Of a stretch of 64,000 nt of DNA, positions 47,046 to 56,920 are shown one piece after another. How positions within the stretch are numbered: position 1 is the first letter of the stretch; each line of letters starts with the position of its first letter. The position numbers and the translations under genes were made by a program. The stretch is from Pseudomonas beijingensis (GTDB lineage Bacteria > Pseudomonadota > Gammaproteobacteria > Pseudomonadales > Pseudomonadaceae), in assembly GCF_030687295.1 (NCBI RefSeq), contig NZ_CP117425.1, positions 2,174,001 to 2,238,000 on the forward strand. The letters are read 5' to 3'. The notes under the pieces were generated by a model. That model saw only the letters and a list, made by a program, of their open reading frames with translations, was not told the origin of the DNA and searched no databases.

Positions 47046-47581
47046 TGGGTGAACTCGAAACCCGGCGTGGCGCCGCACCGACGGCCCGCCAGTCGTTGTT
47101 CCTGGTGTTCTGCATCGGCAACGAACGGTACGCCCTCCAAGCCATCGATGTGGTGGAAGTGCTGCCGCGCCTGCCCCTTAAACCGATCGCCCGGGCGCCG
47201 TCCTGGGTGGCGGGAGTGTTTGCCTGGCGTGGCACGGTGGTGCCGGTGATCGACCTGTGCGCCCTGACGTTCGGCCAGAGCGCCGAGGCCCGGACCAGTA
47301 CACGATTGGTGCTGGTGCGTTATCAAAGCGACGGACAACAAGCCGGGCAAGTGCTGGGATTGATCCTGGAACAGGCGACCGACACCGTGCGCTGTGATCC
47401 GGCCGATTTCAAACCCTATGGCCTGGACAATCGACAGGCGCCATACCTCGGTCCCGTACGCGAAGATGCCCAGGGGTTGCTGCAATGGGTGCGGGTCAAT
47501 GACCTGCTCGACGAATCCGTTCGGGCGCTGCTGTTTCCTGCCTCGCCGCTGGACCTCGACGACCTCGAGGCAACGCGATGA
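47045..47581 (+). CDS. wspB: CheW-like coupling protein WspB
   Basis: A 178-residue CheW-domain protein linking WspA to the kinase WspE. Its ATG overlaps the wspA stop (TGATG). CheW features are LFLVFCIGNERYALQAIDVVEVLP and GVFAWRGTVVPVIDL. The domain covers about 15-160. It is tightly coupled with wspC, whose start lies within its last codons. Confidence 0.93.
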   Translation: MGELETRRGAAPTARQSLFLVFCIGNERYALQAIDVVEVLPRLPLKPIARAPSWVAGVFAWRGTVVPVIDLCALTFGQSAEARTSTRLVLVRYQSDGQQAGQVLGLILEQATDTVRCDPADFKPYGLDNRQAPYLGPVREDAQGLLQWVRVNDLLDESVRALLFPASPLDLDDLEATR

Positions 47582-48840
47582 ACAACGACCAGCGGTTTTT
47601 CGATTTTCTCAAGGAACGCATCGGCCTCGATGTGACCTCCGTTGGCACCGCGATTATTGAGCGGGCCGTGCGCCAGCGCATCAGTGCCGTGCCCGGGCGA
47701 ACCGCCGATGAGTATTGGCAGGCCCTGCAGCATTCGGCCCCGGAGCAGCAGGCGCTGATTGAAGCGGTGATCGTTCCGGAGACCTGGTTCTACCGCTATC
47801 CCGAATCCTTTGCGACCCTCGCCAGGCTGGCCGTCAAGCGCCTGGCCGAGATCAAGCACCTGCGTGCGCTGCGTATCCTCAGCTTGCCGTGCTCCACCGG
47901 CGAAGAACCCTATTCCATTGCCATGGCCTTGCTCGATGCGGGCTTGGCCCCCCATCAGTTCAAGGTGGACGGCCTGGACGTCAGCCCGTTGTCGGTGGCA
48001 CGGGCCAAGGACGCCCGTTACGGCAAAAACTCCTTCCGTGGCGCCGACCTGGGTTTTCGCGAACGGCATTTCGACCTCGCAGACGAGGGTTTCCGCCTCA
48101 GCGAACGGGTGCGCGAACAGGTGCGCTTGCAAGTGGGCAACCTGCTGGATCCGACCTTGCTGGTGAACGAGGCACCCTATGACTTTGTGTTTTGTCGCAA
48201 CCTGCTGATCTATTTCGACCAGCCGACCCAGCAGCAGGTGTTCGAGGTGCTCAAGCGCCTGACCCATCAGGACGGCGTGCTGTTTATCGGCCCCGCCGAG
48301 GGCAGCTTGCTGGGGCGACTGGGCATGCGCTCGATCGGGATTGCCCAATCGTTCGCCTTCAGTCGTCAGGGGGCTCCAGAGCCTCAACCGTTGCCGGCCT
48401 TGATCCCGCCACCGCTGCCGGTTCGCCAGCCGCCCCGGGTCGTCCCGCCGGTGATTCGGCCGCGACCGTTTGCCGCGAACGTCACGCCGATTGCCCCACC
48501 CAAGAGCAGCGATGCCGCGACCTTGCTGGCCAATATCGCCGCCCTGGCCAACGCTGGCAAAAGCGCCGAGGCCCGGGGAGCGTGCGAAGAGTATGTGCGC
48601 AGCCACGCGCCGAACGCCCAGGTGTTCTATTGGCTGGGCCTGCTCAGCGACATGGCCGGCAGCGCGCTTGAAGCCCAGGGTTTTTATCGCAAGGCGCTTT
48701 ATCTTGAACCGCAACACGCCGAGGCCCTGGTGCATCTGGCGGCGCTGCTGGCTTCCCAGGGAGACGCGGCCGGAGCCCGTCGATTGCAGGAACGCGCCGC
48801 CCGCAGCGGGCGCACGGCAGACAGTGAGCAAAAACGATGA
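47578..48840 (+). CDS. wspC: CheR-type methyltransferase with TPRs, WspC
   Basis: A 420-residue protein. Residues about 1-270 are a CheR methyltransferase (FFDFLKERIGLDVTSVG, VPETWFYRYPESF, LPCSTGEEPYSIAMALL and FCRNLLIYFD). A proline-rich linker follows (about 275-315), then tetratricopeptide repeats at 320-400 (AQVFYWLGLLSDMAG, LYLEPQHAEALVHLAALL). It methylates WspA using SAM and opposes the methylesterase WspF. Start and stop overlap those of its neighbours by 4 bp. Confidence 0.93.
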   Translation: MNNDQRFFDFLKERIGLDVTSVGTAIIERAVRQRISAVPGRTADEYWQALQHSAPEQQALIEAVIVPETWFYRYPESFATLARLAVKRLAEIKHLRALRILSLPCSTGEEPYSIAMALLDAGLAPHQFKVDGLDVSPLSVARAKDARYGKNSFRGADLGFRERHFDLADEGFRLSERVREQVRLQVGNLLDPTLLVNEAPYDFVFCRNLLIYFDQPTQQQVFEVLKRLTHQDGVLFIGPAEGSLLGRLGMRSIGIAQSFAFSRQGAPEPQPLPALIPPPLPVRQPPRVVPPVIRPRPFAANVTPIAPPKSSDAATLLANIAALANAGKSAEARGACEEYVRSHAPNAQVFYWLGLLSDMAGSALEAQGFYRKALYLEPQHAEALVHLAALLASQGDAAGARRLQERAARSGRTADSEQKR

Positions 48841-49508
48841 GCGGTTCGGCTTCTTACAACCTCACCCATGACGATGCCCAGGCAATCGATGATTGCTGGA
48901 ACCGCATCGGCGTGCATGGCGATAAATCCTGTCCACTGTTGGCCGAGCATATCCACTGCCGCAATTGTTCGGTGTATTCGGCGGCCGCTACCCGGCTGCT
49001 CGATCGTTACACCTTGCCGCAGGAGCAACGGGACTTGTCCCTGGCCCCGGTGGACGACGATGTGGTCACGCGCTCGCTGCTGATGTTCCGCCTCGGCGAG
49101 GAATGGCTGGGCTTGACCACGCGCAGCCTGGTGGAAGTGGCACCGTTGCAGCCGATCCACTCATTGCCCCACCAACGCTCGCGGGCCTTGCTGGGCGTGG
49201 CGAATGTGCGCGGGGCACTGGTGGCCTGCCTGTCGCTGGTGGAACTGTTGGACCTGGAACCCGGCGCGGCGGCGGTTGCCGGTACGCGGGTCATGCCGCG
49301 CCTGTTGATTGTCGCGGCCAAGGGCGGGCCGGTGGTGGTGCCGGTGGATGAGGTGGATGGCATCCACGCCATCGATGAGCGCATCCTGGCGAGCGCTTCG
49401 CCATCGGCGGGCAAGTACACCCGTGGCGTGTTGCCCTACAAAGGCCGCAGCCTGCGCTGGCTGGATGAAGAACAGCTGCTGTCCGCCGTGGCCCGGAGCC
49501 TGTCATGA
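48837..49508 (+). CDS. wspD: CheW-like coupling protein WspD
   Basis: A 223-residue protein with one CheW domain at about 75-215 (SLLMFRLGEEWLGLTTRSLVEVAPL, LLGVANVRGALVACLSL). The N-terminal 70 residues include four cysteines (CWNRIGVHGDKSCPLL, HCRNCSVY), an extension typical of WspD compared with WspB. It overlaps wspC and wspE by 4 bp each. It couples the receptor to WspE; in the literature WspB and WspD determine receptor placement. Confidence 0.92.
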   Translation: MSGSASYNLTHDDAQAIDDCWNRIGVHGDKSCPLLAEHIHCRNCSVYSAAATRLLDRYTLPQEQRDLSLAPVDDDVVTRSLLMFRLGEEWLGLTTRSLVEVAPLQPIHSLPHQRSRALLGVANVRGALVACLSLVELLDLEPGAAAVAGTRVMPRLLIVAAKGGPVVVPVDEVDGIHAIDERILASASPSAGKYTRGVLPYKGRSLRWLDEEQLLSAVARSLS

Positions 49509-51769
49509 CTCCTGATCAGATGCGCGACGCCTCGCTGCTGGAACTGTTCAGCCTGGAAGCCGAAGCCCAGGTCCAGGTGCTGAGCACCGGCTTGTTGGCC
49601 CTGGAGCGCGATCCGACCCAGGCCGATTACCTCGAGTCGTGCATGCGCGCGGCACATTCCCTCAAGGGCGCGGCGCGCATCGTCGGGGTGGGTGCCGGCG
49701 TCAGTGTGGCCCATGTCATGGAGGATTGCCTGGTCAGCGCCCAGGAGCGGCGCCTGGTGCTCGGCGCCGAACACATCGACGCCTTGCTGCAGGGCACTGA
49801 CCTGCTGACGCGCATCGCCACGCCGGGCAACAGCGTCGGCGCCCCGGACATCGACGCTTACGTGGCGTTGATGGGGCGATTGCTGGATCCCAACGCGCCA
49901 CAGGCTCCGGCAGTGGCGTCACCGTCTATCGAGACGCCAGTCGAGCCGGTACGCGTCGAGCTGCCGGAAGCGCAACCGTTCGCGACGCCGGAGCCGGCCC
50001 CTAAACGTAAACGGGCCACCGAAGGCGGCGAGCGGGTCTTGCGGGTCACGGCCGAACGCCTCAACAGCTTGCTCGACCTGTCGAGCAAGTCCTTGGTGGA
50101 GACCCAGCGCCTCAAGCCCTGGCTGGCGACGATGCAACGGCTCAAGCGCCAGCAAGGCACTGGCTTGCGCGCCCTGGAAGAACTGAACGTGCTCCTCAAG
50201 GATCACGCCCTGAGCCTGCAGGCCCAGGAAGCCCTTGGTGATGCCCGCCGCTTGCTCGCCGAGACCCAGCAGTTGCTGGCCCAGAAAACCGCCGAGCTGG
50301 ATGAGTTCGCCTGGCAGGCCAGTCAACGGGCGCAGGTGCTGTACGACACGGCGCTGGCCTGTCGCATGCGGCCGTTCGCCGATGTGCTTTCGGGCCAGGT
50401 GCGTATGGTCCGTGACCTGGGCCGCAGCCTGGGCAAACAGGTGCGCCTGGAGATTGAAGGCGAAAAAACCCAGGTCGACCGCGATGTGCTGGAAAAGCTC
50501 GAAGCGCCACTGACCCATTTGCTGCGCAACGCCGTGGACCACGGCATCGAAACCCCGGAACAACGAATACTGGCCGGCAAGCCTGCCGAAGGCCTGATCC
50601 GCCTGCGCGCCTCCCATCAGGCCGGCCTGCTGGTCTTGGAGTTGGCGGACGACGGCGCCGGGGTGGACCTGGAACGGGTGCGTCGCAGCATCGTCGAGCG
50701 CGGCCTTTCCCCTGAGCCAACCGCTGCCAGCCTCAGCGAAGAAGAGCTGCTGACGTTCCTGTTCCTGCCCGGTTTCAGCCTGCGCGACAAAGTCACCGAA
50801 GTGTCCGGACGCGGTGTCGGCCTGGACGCCGTCCAGCACATGGTCCGGCAGTTGCGCGGTGCGGTGGTGCTGGAGCAGACGGCGGGGGAGGGCAGTCGTT
50901 TCCATCTCGAGGTGCCGCTGACGCTGTCGGTGGTGCGCAGCCTGGTGGTGGAAGTCGGCGGTGAGGCGTACGCCTTTCCCCTGGCCCACATCGAACGCAT
51001 GTGCGACCTGGCGCCGGAAGACATCGTCCAGGTCGAGGGGCGTCAGCATTTCTGGCACGAAGGCCGGCATATCGGCTTGGTCGCCGCCAGCCAGTTGCTC
51101 AATCGCCCGTCGGCGCAGAACGGCAGCCAGACCCTCAAGGTCGTAGTGATCCGCGAGCGCGAGACGATCTACGGCGTGGCGGTGGAGCGGTTCATCGGCG
51201 AGCGAACCCTGGTGGTCCTGCCCCTCGACGAGCGCCTGGGCAAGGTCCAGGACATTTCCGCCGGGGCGCTGCTCGACGATGGCTCGGTGGTGTTGATTGT
51301 CGATGTCGAAGACCTGCTGCGTTCGGTGGACAAGCTGCTCGATACCGGGCGCCTGGAGCGCATCGCCCGGCAGAACCAGGCCCAGGCCCCGCGCAAGCGG
51401 ATCCTGGTGGTGGACGATTCCCTGACCGTGCGCGAGCTGCAACGCAAGTTGCTGCGGGGTCGCGGCTATGACGTGGCAGTGGCGGTGGATGGCATGGATG
51501 GCTGGAATGCATTGCGCTCAGAGGATTTCGACTTGCTGATCACCGATATCGACATGCCGCGCATGGACGGTATCGAGCTGGTGTCGCTGTTGCGGCGCGA
51601 CAACCGCTTGCAGTCGCTGCCGGTGATGGTGGTGTCCTACAAGGACCGCGAGGAAGATCGCCGCCGTGGCCTCGACGCCGGCGCCGACTATTATTTGGCC
51701 AAGGCGAGTTTCCATGACGACGCCTTGCTCGACGCCGTGGTTGAATTGATCGGAGGGGCACGCGCTTGA
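49505..51769 (+). CDS. wspE: Hybrid histidine kinase/response regulator WspE (CheA-like)
   Basis: A 754-residue CheA-type kinase with a fused receiver. Domains in order: Hpt at about 5-105 with phosphohistidine H51 in RAAHSLKGAARI; linker and dimerisation helices; HATPase at about 290-475 with LRNAVDHGIETPE and the glycine-rich GRGVGLDAV; a CheW domain at about 480-615; and a receiver at about 633-754 with phospho-aspartate D681 in ITDIDMPRMDG. It phosphorylates WspR and WspF. It overlaps wspD and wspF by 4 bp. Confidence 0.94.
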   Translation: MTPDQMRDASLLELFSLEAEAQVQVLSTGLLALERDPTQADYLESCMRAAHSLKGAARIVGVGAGVSVAHVMEDCLVSAQERRLVLGAEHIDALLQGTDLLTRIATPGNSVGAPDIDAYVALMGRLLDPNAPQAPAVASPSIETPVEPVRVELPEAQPFATPEPAPKRKRATEGGERVLRVTAERLNSLLDLSSKSLVETQRLKPWLATMQRLKRQQGTGLRALEELNVLLKDHALSLQAQEALGDARRLLAETQQLLAQKTAELDEFAWQASQRAQVLYDTALACRMRPFADVLSGQVRMVRDLGRSLGKQVRLEIEGEKTQVDRDVLEKLEAPLTHLLRNAVDHGIETPEQRILAGKPAEGLIRLRASHQAGLLVLELADDGAGVDLERVRRSIVERGLSPEPTAASLSEEELLTFLFLPGFSLRDKVTEVSGRGVGLDAVQHMVRQLRGAVVLEQTAGEGSRFHLEVPLTLSVVRSLVVEVGGEAYAFPLAHIERMCDLAPEDIVQVEGRQHFWHEGRHIGLVAASQLLNRPSAQNGSQTLKVVVIRERETIYGVAVERFIGERTLVVLPLDERLGKVQDISAGALLDDGSVVLIVDVEDLLRSVDKLLDTGRLERIARQNQAQAPRKRILVVDDSLTVRELQRKLLRGRGYDVAVAVDGMDGWNALRSEDFDLLITDIDMPRMDGIELVSLLRRDNRLQSLPVMVVSYKDREEDRRRGLDAGADYYLAKASFHDDALLDAVVELIGGARA

Positions 51770-52776
51770 AGATCGCCATCGTCAACGACATGCCCCTGGC
51801 GGTCGAGGCCCTGCGCCGCGCCCTGGCGTTCGAGCCGGCGCATCAACTGGTCTGGGTGGCCGCCAACGGGGCCGAGGCAGTGCAGCGTTGCGCCGAATAC
51901 ACCCCGGACCTGATCCTGATGGACCTGCTCATGCCGATCATGGATGGCGTGGAGGCCACTCGGCGGATCATGGCCGACAGCCCCTGCGCGATCGTGATTG
52001 TCACCGGGGACAGCCAGCAGAACGTCCACCGTGTGTTCGAGGCCATGGGCCATGGCGCGCTGGATGTGGTCGATACCCCGACCCTTGGGGTTGGAAATCC
52101 GGCGGACGCGGCGGCACCGCTGCTGCGCAAGATCACCAACATCGGCTGGTTGATCGGCGAGCGCAACAAGCATGAGCGCCCCGCGCCAGCGGCGCAGCGT
52201 GCGACGGTGTCGCGCAAGAGCCTGGTGGCCATCGGGTCATCGGCGGGCGGGCCAGCGGCGCTGGAGGTGCTGCTCAAGGCCTTGCCACGGGACTTTGCCC
52301 CGGCCATCGTGCTGGTCCAGCATGTGGACGAGGTGTTTGCCGCGGGCATGGCCGAGTGGCTGGGCAGTGTGTCGGGCCACACGGTGCGCCTGGCCCGGCA
52401 CGGTGAGACGCCGCAAAGTGGCACGGTCTTGCTGGCCGGGACCAACCATCACCTGCGTTTGTTGAAGAACGGCACCCTGGCCTACACCGCCGAGCCGGTG
52501 AACGAGATCTACCGGCCTTCCATCGACGTGTTTTTTGAAAGTGTCGCCCAGTACTGGAGCGGTGACGCGGTGGGCGTATTGCTCACTGGCATGGGCCGCG
52601 ACGGTGCGCAAGGGCTTAAACTCATGCGCCAGCAGGGCTATGTGACCATCGCCCAGGACCAGCGCAGCAGCGCGGTGTACGGGATGCCCAAAGCGGCGGC
52701 CGCCATCGACGCCGCCGTCCATATTCTTGCCCTGGACGCCATCGCGCCACGGCTGTTGGAGATTGTGACCCCATGA
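51766..52776 (+). CDS. wspF: CheB-type methylesterase WspF
   Basis: A 336-residue receiver plus methylesterase protein. It starts with TTG at 51766, overlapping the wspE stop codon (TTGA), giving MKIAIVNDMPLAVEAL; no better start with a binding site is nearby. Phospho-aspartate D53 is in LMDLLMPIMDG. The esterase domain at about 155-335 has the nucleophile serine in AIGSSAGGPAALE, a histidine in LVQHVDEVFA and the late LLTGMGRDGAQG. It demethylates WspA and resets the system; loss of WspF activates WspR in known strains. Intact here. Confidence 0.93.
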   Translation: MKIAIVNDMPLAVEALRRALAFEPAHQLVWVAANGAEAVQRCAEYTPDLILMDLLMPIMDGVEATRRIMADSPCAIVIVTGDSQQNVHRVFEAMGHGALDVVDTPTLGVGNPADAAAPLLRKITNIGWLIGERNKHERPAPAAQRATVSRKSLVAIGSSAGGPAALEVLLKALPRDFAPAIVLVQHVDEVFAAGMAEWLGSVSGHTVRLARHGETPQSGTVLLAGTNHHLRLLKNGTLAYTAEPVNEIYRPSIDVFFESVAQYWSGDAVGVLLTGMGRDGAQGLKLMRQQGYVTIAQDQRSSAVYGMPKAAAAIDAAVHILALDAIAPRLLEIVTP

Positions 52777-52821
52777 ACAACCCCGCGAACCTTGCCCCAG
52801 GCCGTACCCAGGTAAGCCACC

Positions 52822-53823
52822 ATGAGTGATCTGCAGCTCGACGATTTCAAGCGCGATGAGAACGCCGCCATGGTCTTGCTCGTCGACGATCAGGCGATGA
52901 TCGGCGAAGCGGTGCGGCGCGGGCTGTCGAATGAAGAAAACATCGACTTCCATTTCTGCTCCGATCCCCACCAGGCCATCGCCCAGGCCGTTCGCATCAA
53001 GCCGACAGTCATTCTCCAGGACCTGGTGATGCCCGGTCTCGACGGCCTGAGCCTGGTGCGCGAGTACCGTAATCATCCGGCCACCCGCGATATCCCGATC
53101 ATTGTCCTGTCCACCAAGGAGGACCCGCTGGTCAAGAGCGCGGCGTTCGCCGCCGGGGCCAACGACTACCTGGTCAAGTTGCCGGACAACATCGAACTGG
53201 TGGCGCGCATCCGCTATCACTCGCGTTCCTACATGATGCTGTTGCAGCGCGACGCGGCCTATCGCGCATTGCGGGTCAGCCAGCAGCAACTGCTCGATAC
53301 CAACCTGGTGCTGCAGCGGTTGATGAACTCCGATGGCCTGACCGGACTGTCCAATCGTCGGCATTTCGATGAGTACCTGGAACTGGAATGGCGCAGGGCG
53401 ATGCGTGACCAGAGCCAACTGTCGCTGCTGATGATCGACGTGGACTACTTCAAGGCCTACAACGACAACTTCGGTCACCTGGAGGGTGACGAAGCCCTGC
53501 GTAAGGTCGCCACGGCAATCCGCGAGGCATGCAGCCGTCCGTCCGACTTGCCGGCCCGCTACGGTGGCGAGGAGTTCGCCCTGGTGCTGCCCGGCACCTC
53601 GCCTGGCGGCGCCCGCTTGATGGCCGAGAAGTTGCGCCAGAGCGTCGTCGCCCTGAAAATCCCCCACACCACCCCTGACGGCGGCGAGAACCTGACCGTC
53701 AGCATCGGCGTCTCGACCGTCACGCCGCAGCAAGGTGGCGATTGTCGGCAGCTGATTTCGGCGGCGGACAAGGGGCTGTACCTGGCCAAGCACAATGGGC
53801 GTAATCGGGTGGGGGTTGAATAG
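52822..53823 (+). CDS. wspR: Diguanylate cyclase response regulator WspR
   Basis: A 333-residue output protein. The receiver domain at about 15-135 has phospho-aspartate D67 in [12 protein letters not shown] helical stalk follows to about 165. The GGDEF domain at about 165-330 has the active site GGEEF at 248-252 and the product-inhibition I-site RPSD at 239-242. It makes c-di-GMP when phosphorylated by WspE and forms clusters, promoting cellulose/exopolysaccharide and biofilm. It starts 45 bp after wspF and ends the operon. All active-site residues are present, so the output is intact even though wspA is not. Confidence 0.95.
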   Translation: MSDLQLDDFKRDENAAMVLLVDDQAMIGEAVRRGLSNEENIDFHFCSDPHQAIAQAVRIKPTVILQDLVMPGLDGLSLVREYRNHPATRDIPIIVLSTKEDPLVKSAAFAAGANDYLVKLPDNIELVARIRYHSRSYMMLLQRDAAYRALRVSQQQLLDTNLVLQRLMNSDGLTGLSNRRHFDEYLELEWRRAMRDQSQLSLLMIDVDYFKAYNDNFGHLEGDEALRKVATAIREACSRPSDLPARYGGEEFALVLPGTSPGGARLMAEKLRQSVVALKIPHTTPDGGENLTVSIGVSTVTPQQGGDCRQLISAADKGLYLAKHNGRNRVGVE

Positions 53824-53872
53824 ATCCACCCTGAATGTTGACTGGGACGCCTTTGTGGCTGAGGGGTTTATT

Positions 53873-54003
53873 GTGGCGAGGGGATTTATCCCCGCTGGGC
53901 TGCGCAGCAGCCCCAAATACAGTCAACTCAATTTGCCTGTCACACTGAGTTGTCGGATTTTAGGGCTGCTTCGCAGCCCAGCGGGGATAAATCCCCTCGC
54001 CAC
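53873..54003. repeat. REP family 2 inverted pair
   Basis: GTGGCGAGGGGATTTATCCC and its inverse enclose 131 bp. The spacer is the reverse complement of that at 13380 (shared CAACTCA and AAATTGAGTTGA), so the two are copies of one unit. It occupies most of the wspR-prfB gap; TATACT at 54068-54073 may be a prfB -10 box. Confidence 0.86.
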
Positions 54004-54112
54004 AGGGGGCGGTGTACTCATTGCCCCTAAAGCCGCCAGGCGGGCTGCCGCTGGCGCTTGATTACGTTATACTCGCCGGCTTTCAAAAGTTCGCCAACGA
54101 GTGCTGCCCGCC

Positions 54113-55208
54113 ATGGAAATCAACCCGATCCTTAACACCATCAAGGACCTGTCCGAGCGCTCCGAAACTATTCGGGGGTATCTTTGACTACGATCAAAAG
54201 CATGAGCGCCTGACCGAAGTCAATCGCGAGCTTGAAGATCCGAATGTCTGGAACAACCCTTCGTACGCCCAGGAACTGGGCCGCGAGCGTTCTGCGCTGG
54301 CGCAGATCGTCGAGACCCTGGACGAGTTGTCCAGTGGCCTGGCCGATTGCCGCGACCTGCTGGACATGGCTGTCGAAGAGAACGATGAAGGCGCGGTCGG
54401 CGATGTCGTCGCCGAGCTGACACGCCTCGACGAGAACCTTGCCAAGCTGGAATTCCGTCGCATGTTCAGCGGCGAGATGGACATGAACAACGCCTACCTG
54501 GACATCCAGGCCGGCTCCGGCGGCACCGAGGCCCAGGACTGGGCCAACATCCTGCTGCGCATGTACCTGCGCTGGGCTGACAAGCGCGGTTTCGACGCCA
54601 CCATCATGGAGCTGTCGGCCGGTGAAGTCGCCGGGATCAAGGGCGCCACCGTGCACATCAAGGGCGAATATGCCTTTGGTTGGCTGCGGACCGAGATCGG
54701 CGTGCACCGTCTGGTGCGCAAGAGCCCGTTCGACTCCGGCAACCGCCGCCACACCTCGTTCTCGGCTGTATTCGTTTCGCCGGAAATCGACGACAACATC
54801 GAGATCGAGATCAACCCGGCGGACCTGCGCATCGACACCTACCGTTCCTCCGGGGCCGGTGGCCAGCACGTCAACACCACCGACTCGGCCGTACGGATTA
54901 CCCACGTACCGACCAACACCGTGGTCAGTTGCCAGAACGAGCGCTCCCAACACGCCAACAAAGACACCGCGATGAAGATGCTCCGGGCTCGCCTGTACGA
55001 GCAGGAAGTGCAGAAGCGCAACGCGGCGTCCCAGGCGCTGGAAGACACCAAGTCGGATATCGGCTGGGGTCATCAGATCCGTTCGTACGTGCTCGACGCT
55101 TCGCGGATCAAGGACCTGCGTACCAGCATCGAACGCAGCGATTGCGACAAGGTGCTCGACGGCGATATCGATGAATACCTGATCGCCAGCCTCAAACAAG
55201 GGCTGTAA
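54113..55208 (+). CDS. prfB: Peptide chain release factor 2, with programmed +1 frameshift
   Basis: The gene starts at ATG 54113 ([20 protein letters not shown]) and reaches an in-frame TGA at codon 25 (54185-54187). Translation continues after a +1 shift at CTT-T-GAC, skipping base 54185, giving [15 protein letters not shown] and a 364-residue protein. It recognises UAA and UGA: the GGQ motif is in [17 protein letters not shown], and the SPF anticodon-like tripeptide is in [15 protein letters not shown]. The short upstream frame is thus a normal autoregulatory device, not a mutation. lysS follows 108 bp downstream, the usual prfB-lysS pair. Confidence 0.97.
54173..54188 (+). promoter_or_regulatory. 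prfB programmed +1 recoding site
   Basis: CGGGGGTATCTTTGAC contains an internal Shine-Dalgarno-like GGGGG, the slippery CTT codon, the UGA stop and a following C. This matches the classical RF2 autoregulatory site: low RF2 slows termination at UGA and favours the shift. Confidence 0.95.
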
Positions 55209-55316
55209 CGCGACACCCATGCGGCGGGCGGGCACGCTTTCACCAACAAGCGCGTCTCGCCCGCAAACTCCGGCCCGGGCCGGGGGCAACGAACCTGTGA
55301 TGGAATCCTTAAAGAC

Positions 55317-56819
55317 ATGAGCGACCTAGAACTCGACCCGCAAGCCCTGCAACAGGAAGAAAACTCCCTGATCGCCCTGCGCAAGGAAAAGCTTGCTGCC
55401 GAGCGCGCCAAGGGCCAGGCCTTCCCCAACGACTTCCGCCGCGACGCCTACTGCGACGTCTTGCAGAAGCAGTATGCGGACAAGACCAAGGAAGAGCTGG
55501 CCGAGGCCGCGATTCCAGTCAAGGTGGCCGGTCGTATCATGCTCAATCGTGGTTCGTTCATGGTGATCCAGGACATGACCGGGCGCATCCAGGTCTACGT
55601 CAACCGCAAGACCCTGCCGGAAGAAACCCTGGCCGCCGTCAAGACCTGGGACCTGGGCGACATCATTGCCGCCGAAGGCACCCTGGCCCGTTCCGGCAAG
55701 GGCGACCTGTACGTCGAGATGACCAGCGTGCGCCTGCTGACCAAGTCCCTGCGCCCGCTGCCGGACAAGCACCACGGCCTGACCGACACCGAGCAGCGCT
55801 ATCGCCAGCGCTACGTCGACCTGATCGTCAACGAAGACGTGCGCCAGACGTTCCGCGTGCGCTCGCAAGTCATCGCCCACATCCGCAGCTTCCTGATGAA
55901 GCGTGACTTCCTGGAAGTCGAGACGCCGATGCTGCAGACCATCCCAGGCGGTGCGGCGGCCAAGCCGTTCGAAACCCACCACAATGCCCTGGACATGGAA
56001 ATGTTCCTGCGCATCGCGCCGGAGCTGTACCTCAAGCGGCTGGTAGTCGGCGGGTTCGAGAAAGTCTTCGAGATCAACCGCAACTTCCGTAACGAAGGCG
56101 TTTCGACCCGGCACAACCCCGAGTTCACCATGCTCGAGTTCTACCAGGCCTACGCCGACTACGAAGACAACATGGACCTGACCGAGGAACTGTTCCGCGA
56201 GCTGGCGCAGTTGGTCCTGGGCAGCACCGACGTGCCGTACGGCGACAAGGTGTTCCACTTCGGAGAGCCGTTCGTGCGCCTGTCGGTGTTCGACTCGATC
56301 CTCAAGTACAACCCTGAACTGACGGCCGATGACCTGAACGACATCGACAAGGCCCGCGCCATCGCCAAGAAGGCCGGCGCCAAGGTGCTCGGCTTCGAAG
56401 GCCTGGGCAAGCTGCAAGTGATGATTTTCGAAGAACTGGTCGAGCACAAGCTGGAACAGCCGCACTTCATCACCCAGTACCCGTTCGAAGTGTCGCCGTT
56501 GGCCCGTCGCAACGACGAGAACCCAAGCGTGACCGACCGTTTCGAGCTGTTCATCGGTGGTCGTGAAATCGCCAACGCCTATTCCGAGCTCAACGATGCC
56601 GAAGACCAGGCCGAGCGCTTCATGGCCCAGGTGGCCGACAAGGACGCCGGCGACGACGAAGCCATGCACTACGATGCCGACTTCGTGCGCGCCCTGGAGT
56701 ACGGCATGCCGCCGACCGCCGGCGAGGGCATCGGCATCGATCGCCTGGTGATGTTGTTGACCAACTCACCGTCGATCCGGGATGTGATCCTCTTCCCGCA
56801 TATGCGGCCTCAAGCGTAA
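55317..56819 (+). CDS. lysS: Lysyl-tRNA synthetase (class II)
   Basis: A 500-residue class II synthetase. The OB-fold anticodon domain covers about 65-150 ([22 protein letters not shown]). The catalytic domain includes motif 2-type [25 protein letters not shown] and motif 3 [24 protein letters not shown]. The [16 protein letters not shown] loop is typical of LysS. It follows prfB with a terminator after it. Confidence 0.97.
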   Translation: MSDLELDPQALQQEENSLIALRKEKLAAERAKGQAFPNDFRRDAYCDVLQKQYADKTKEELAEAAIPVKVAGRIMLNRGSFMVIQDMTGRIQVYVNRKTLPEETLAAVKTWDLGDIIAAEGTLARSGKGDLYVEMTSVRLLTKSLRPLPDKHHGLTDTEQRYRQRYVDLIVNEDVRQTFRVRSQVIAHIRSFLMKRDFLEVETPMLQTIPGGAAAKPFETHHNALDMEMFLRIAPELYLKRLVVGGFEKVFEINRNFRNEGVSTRHNPEFTMLEFYQAYADYEDNMDLTEELFRELAQLVLGSTDVPYGDKVFHFGEPFVRLSVFDSILKYNPELTADDLNDIDKARAIAKKAGAKVLGFEGLGKLQVMIFEELVEHKLEQPHFITQYPFEVSPLARRNDENPSVTDRFELFIGGREIANAYSELNDAEDQAERFMAQVADKDAGDDEAMHYDADFVRALEYGMPPTAGEGIGIDRLVMLLTNSPSIRDVILFPHMRPQA

Positions 56820-56830
56820 GTGCTTCAAAT

Positions 56831-56859
56831 AAAAAGCCGCCTGGAAGGGCGGCTTTTTA
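56831..56859. terminator. Terminator of prfB-lysS
   Basis: AAAAAGCCGCC pairs with GGCGGCTTTTT across a short TGGAAG loop. It lies 11 bases after the lysS stop and is symmetrical enough to act on both strands. Confidence 0.88.
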
Positions 56860-56920
56860 TTGCCTGTCTGGTACAAACGTATCAAATGGTTACTTTTTCA
56901 AAGAGCGAGGAAGACCTGTC

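Noticed and set aside
54113..54187. Short 24-codon gene ending in TGA before prfB
   Set aside because: It is the zero-frame part of prfB before its programmed +1 shift, not a separate peptide gene or mutation.
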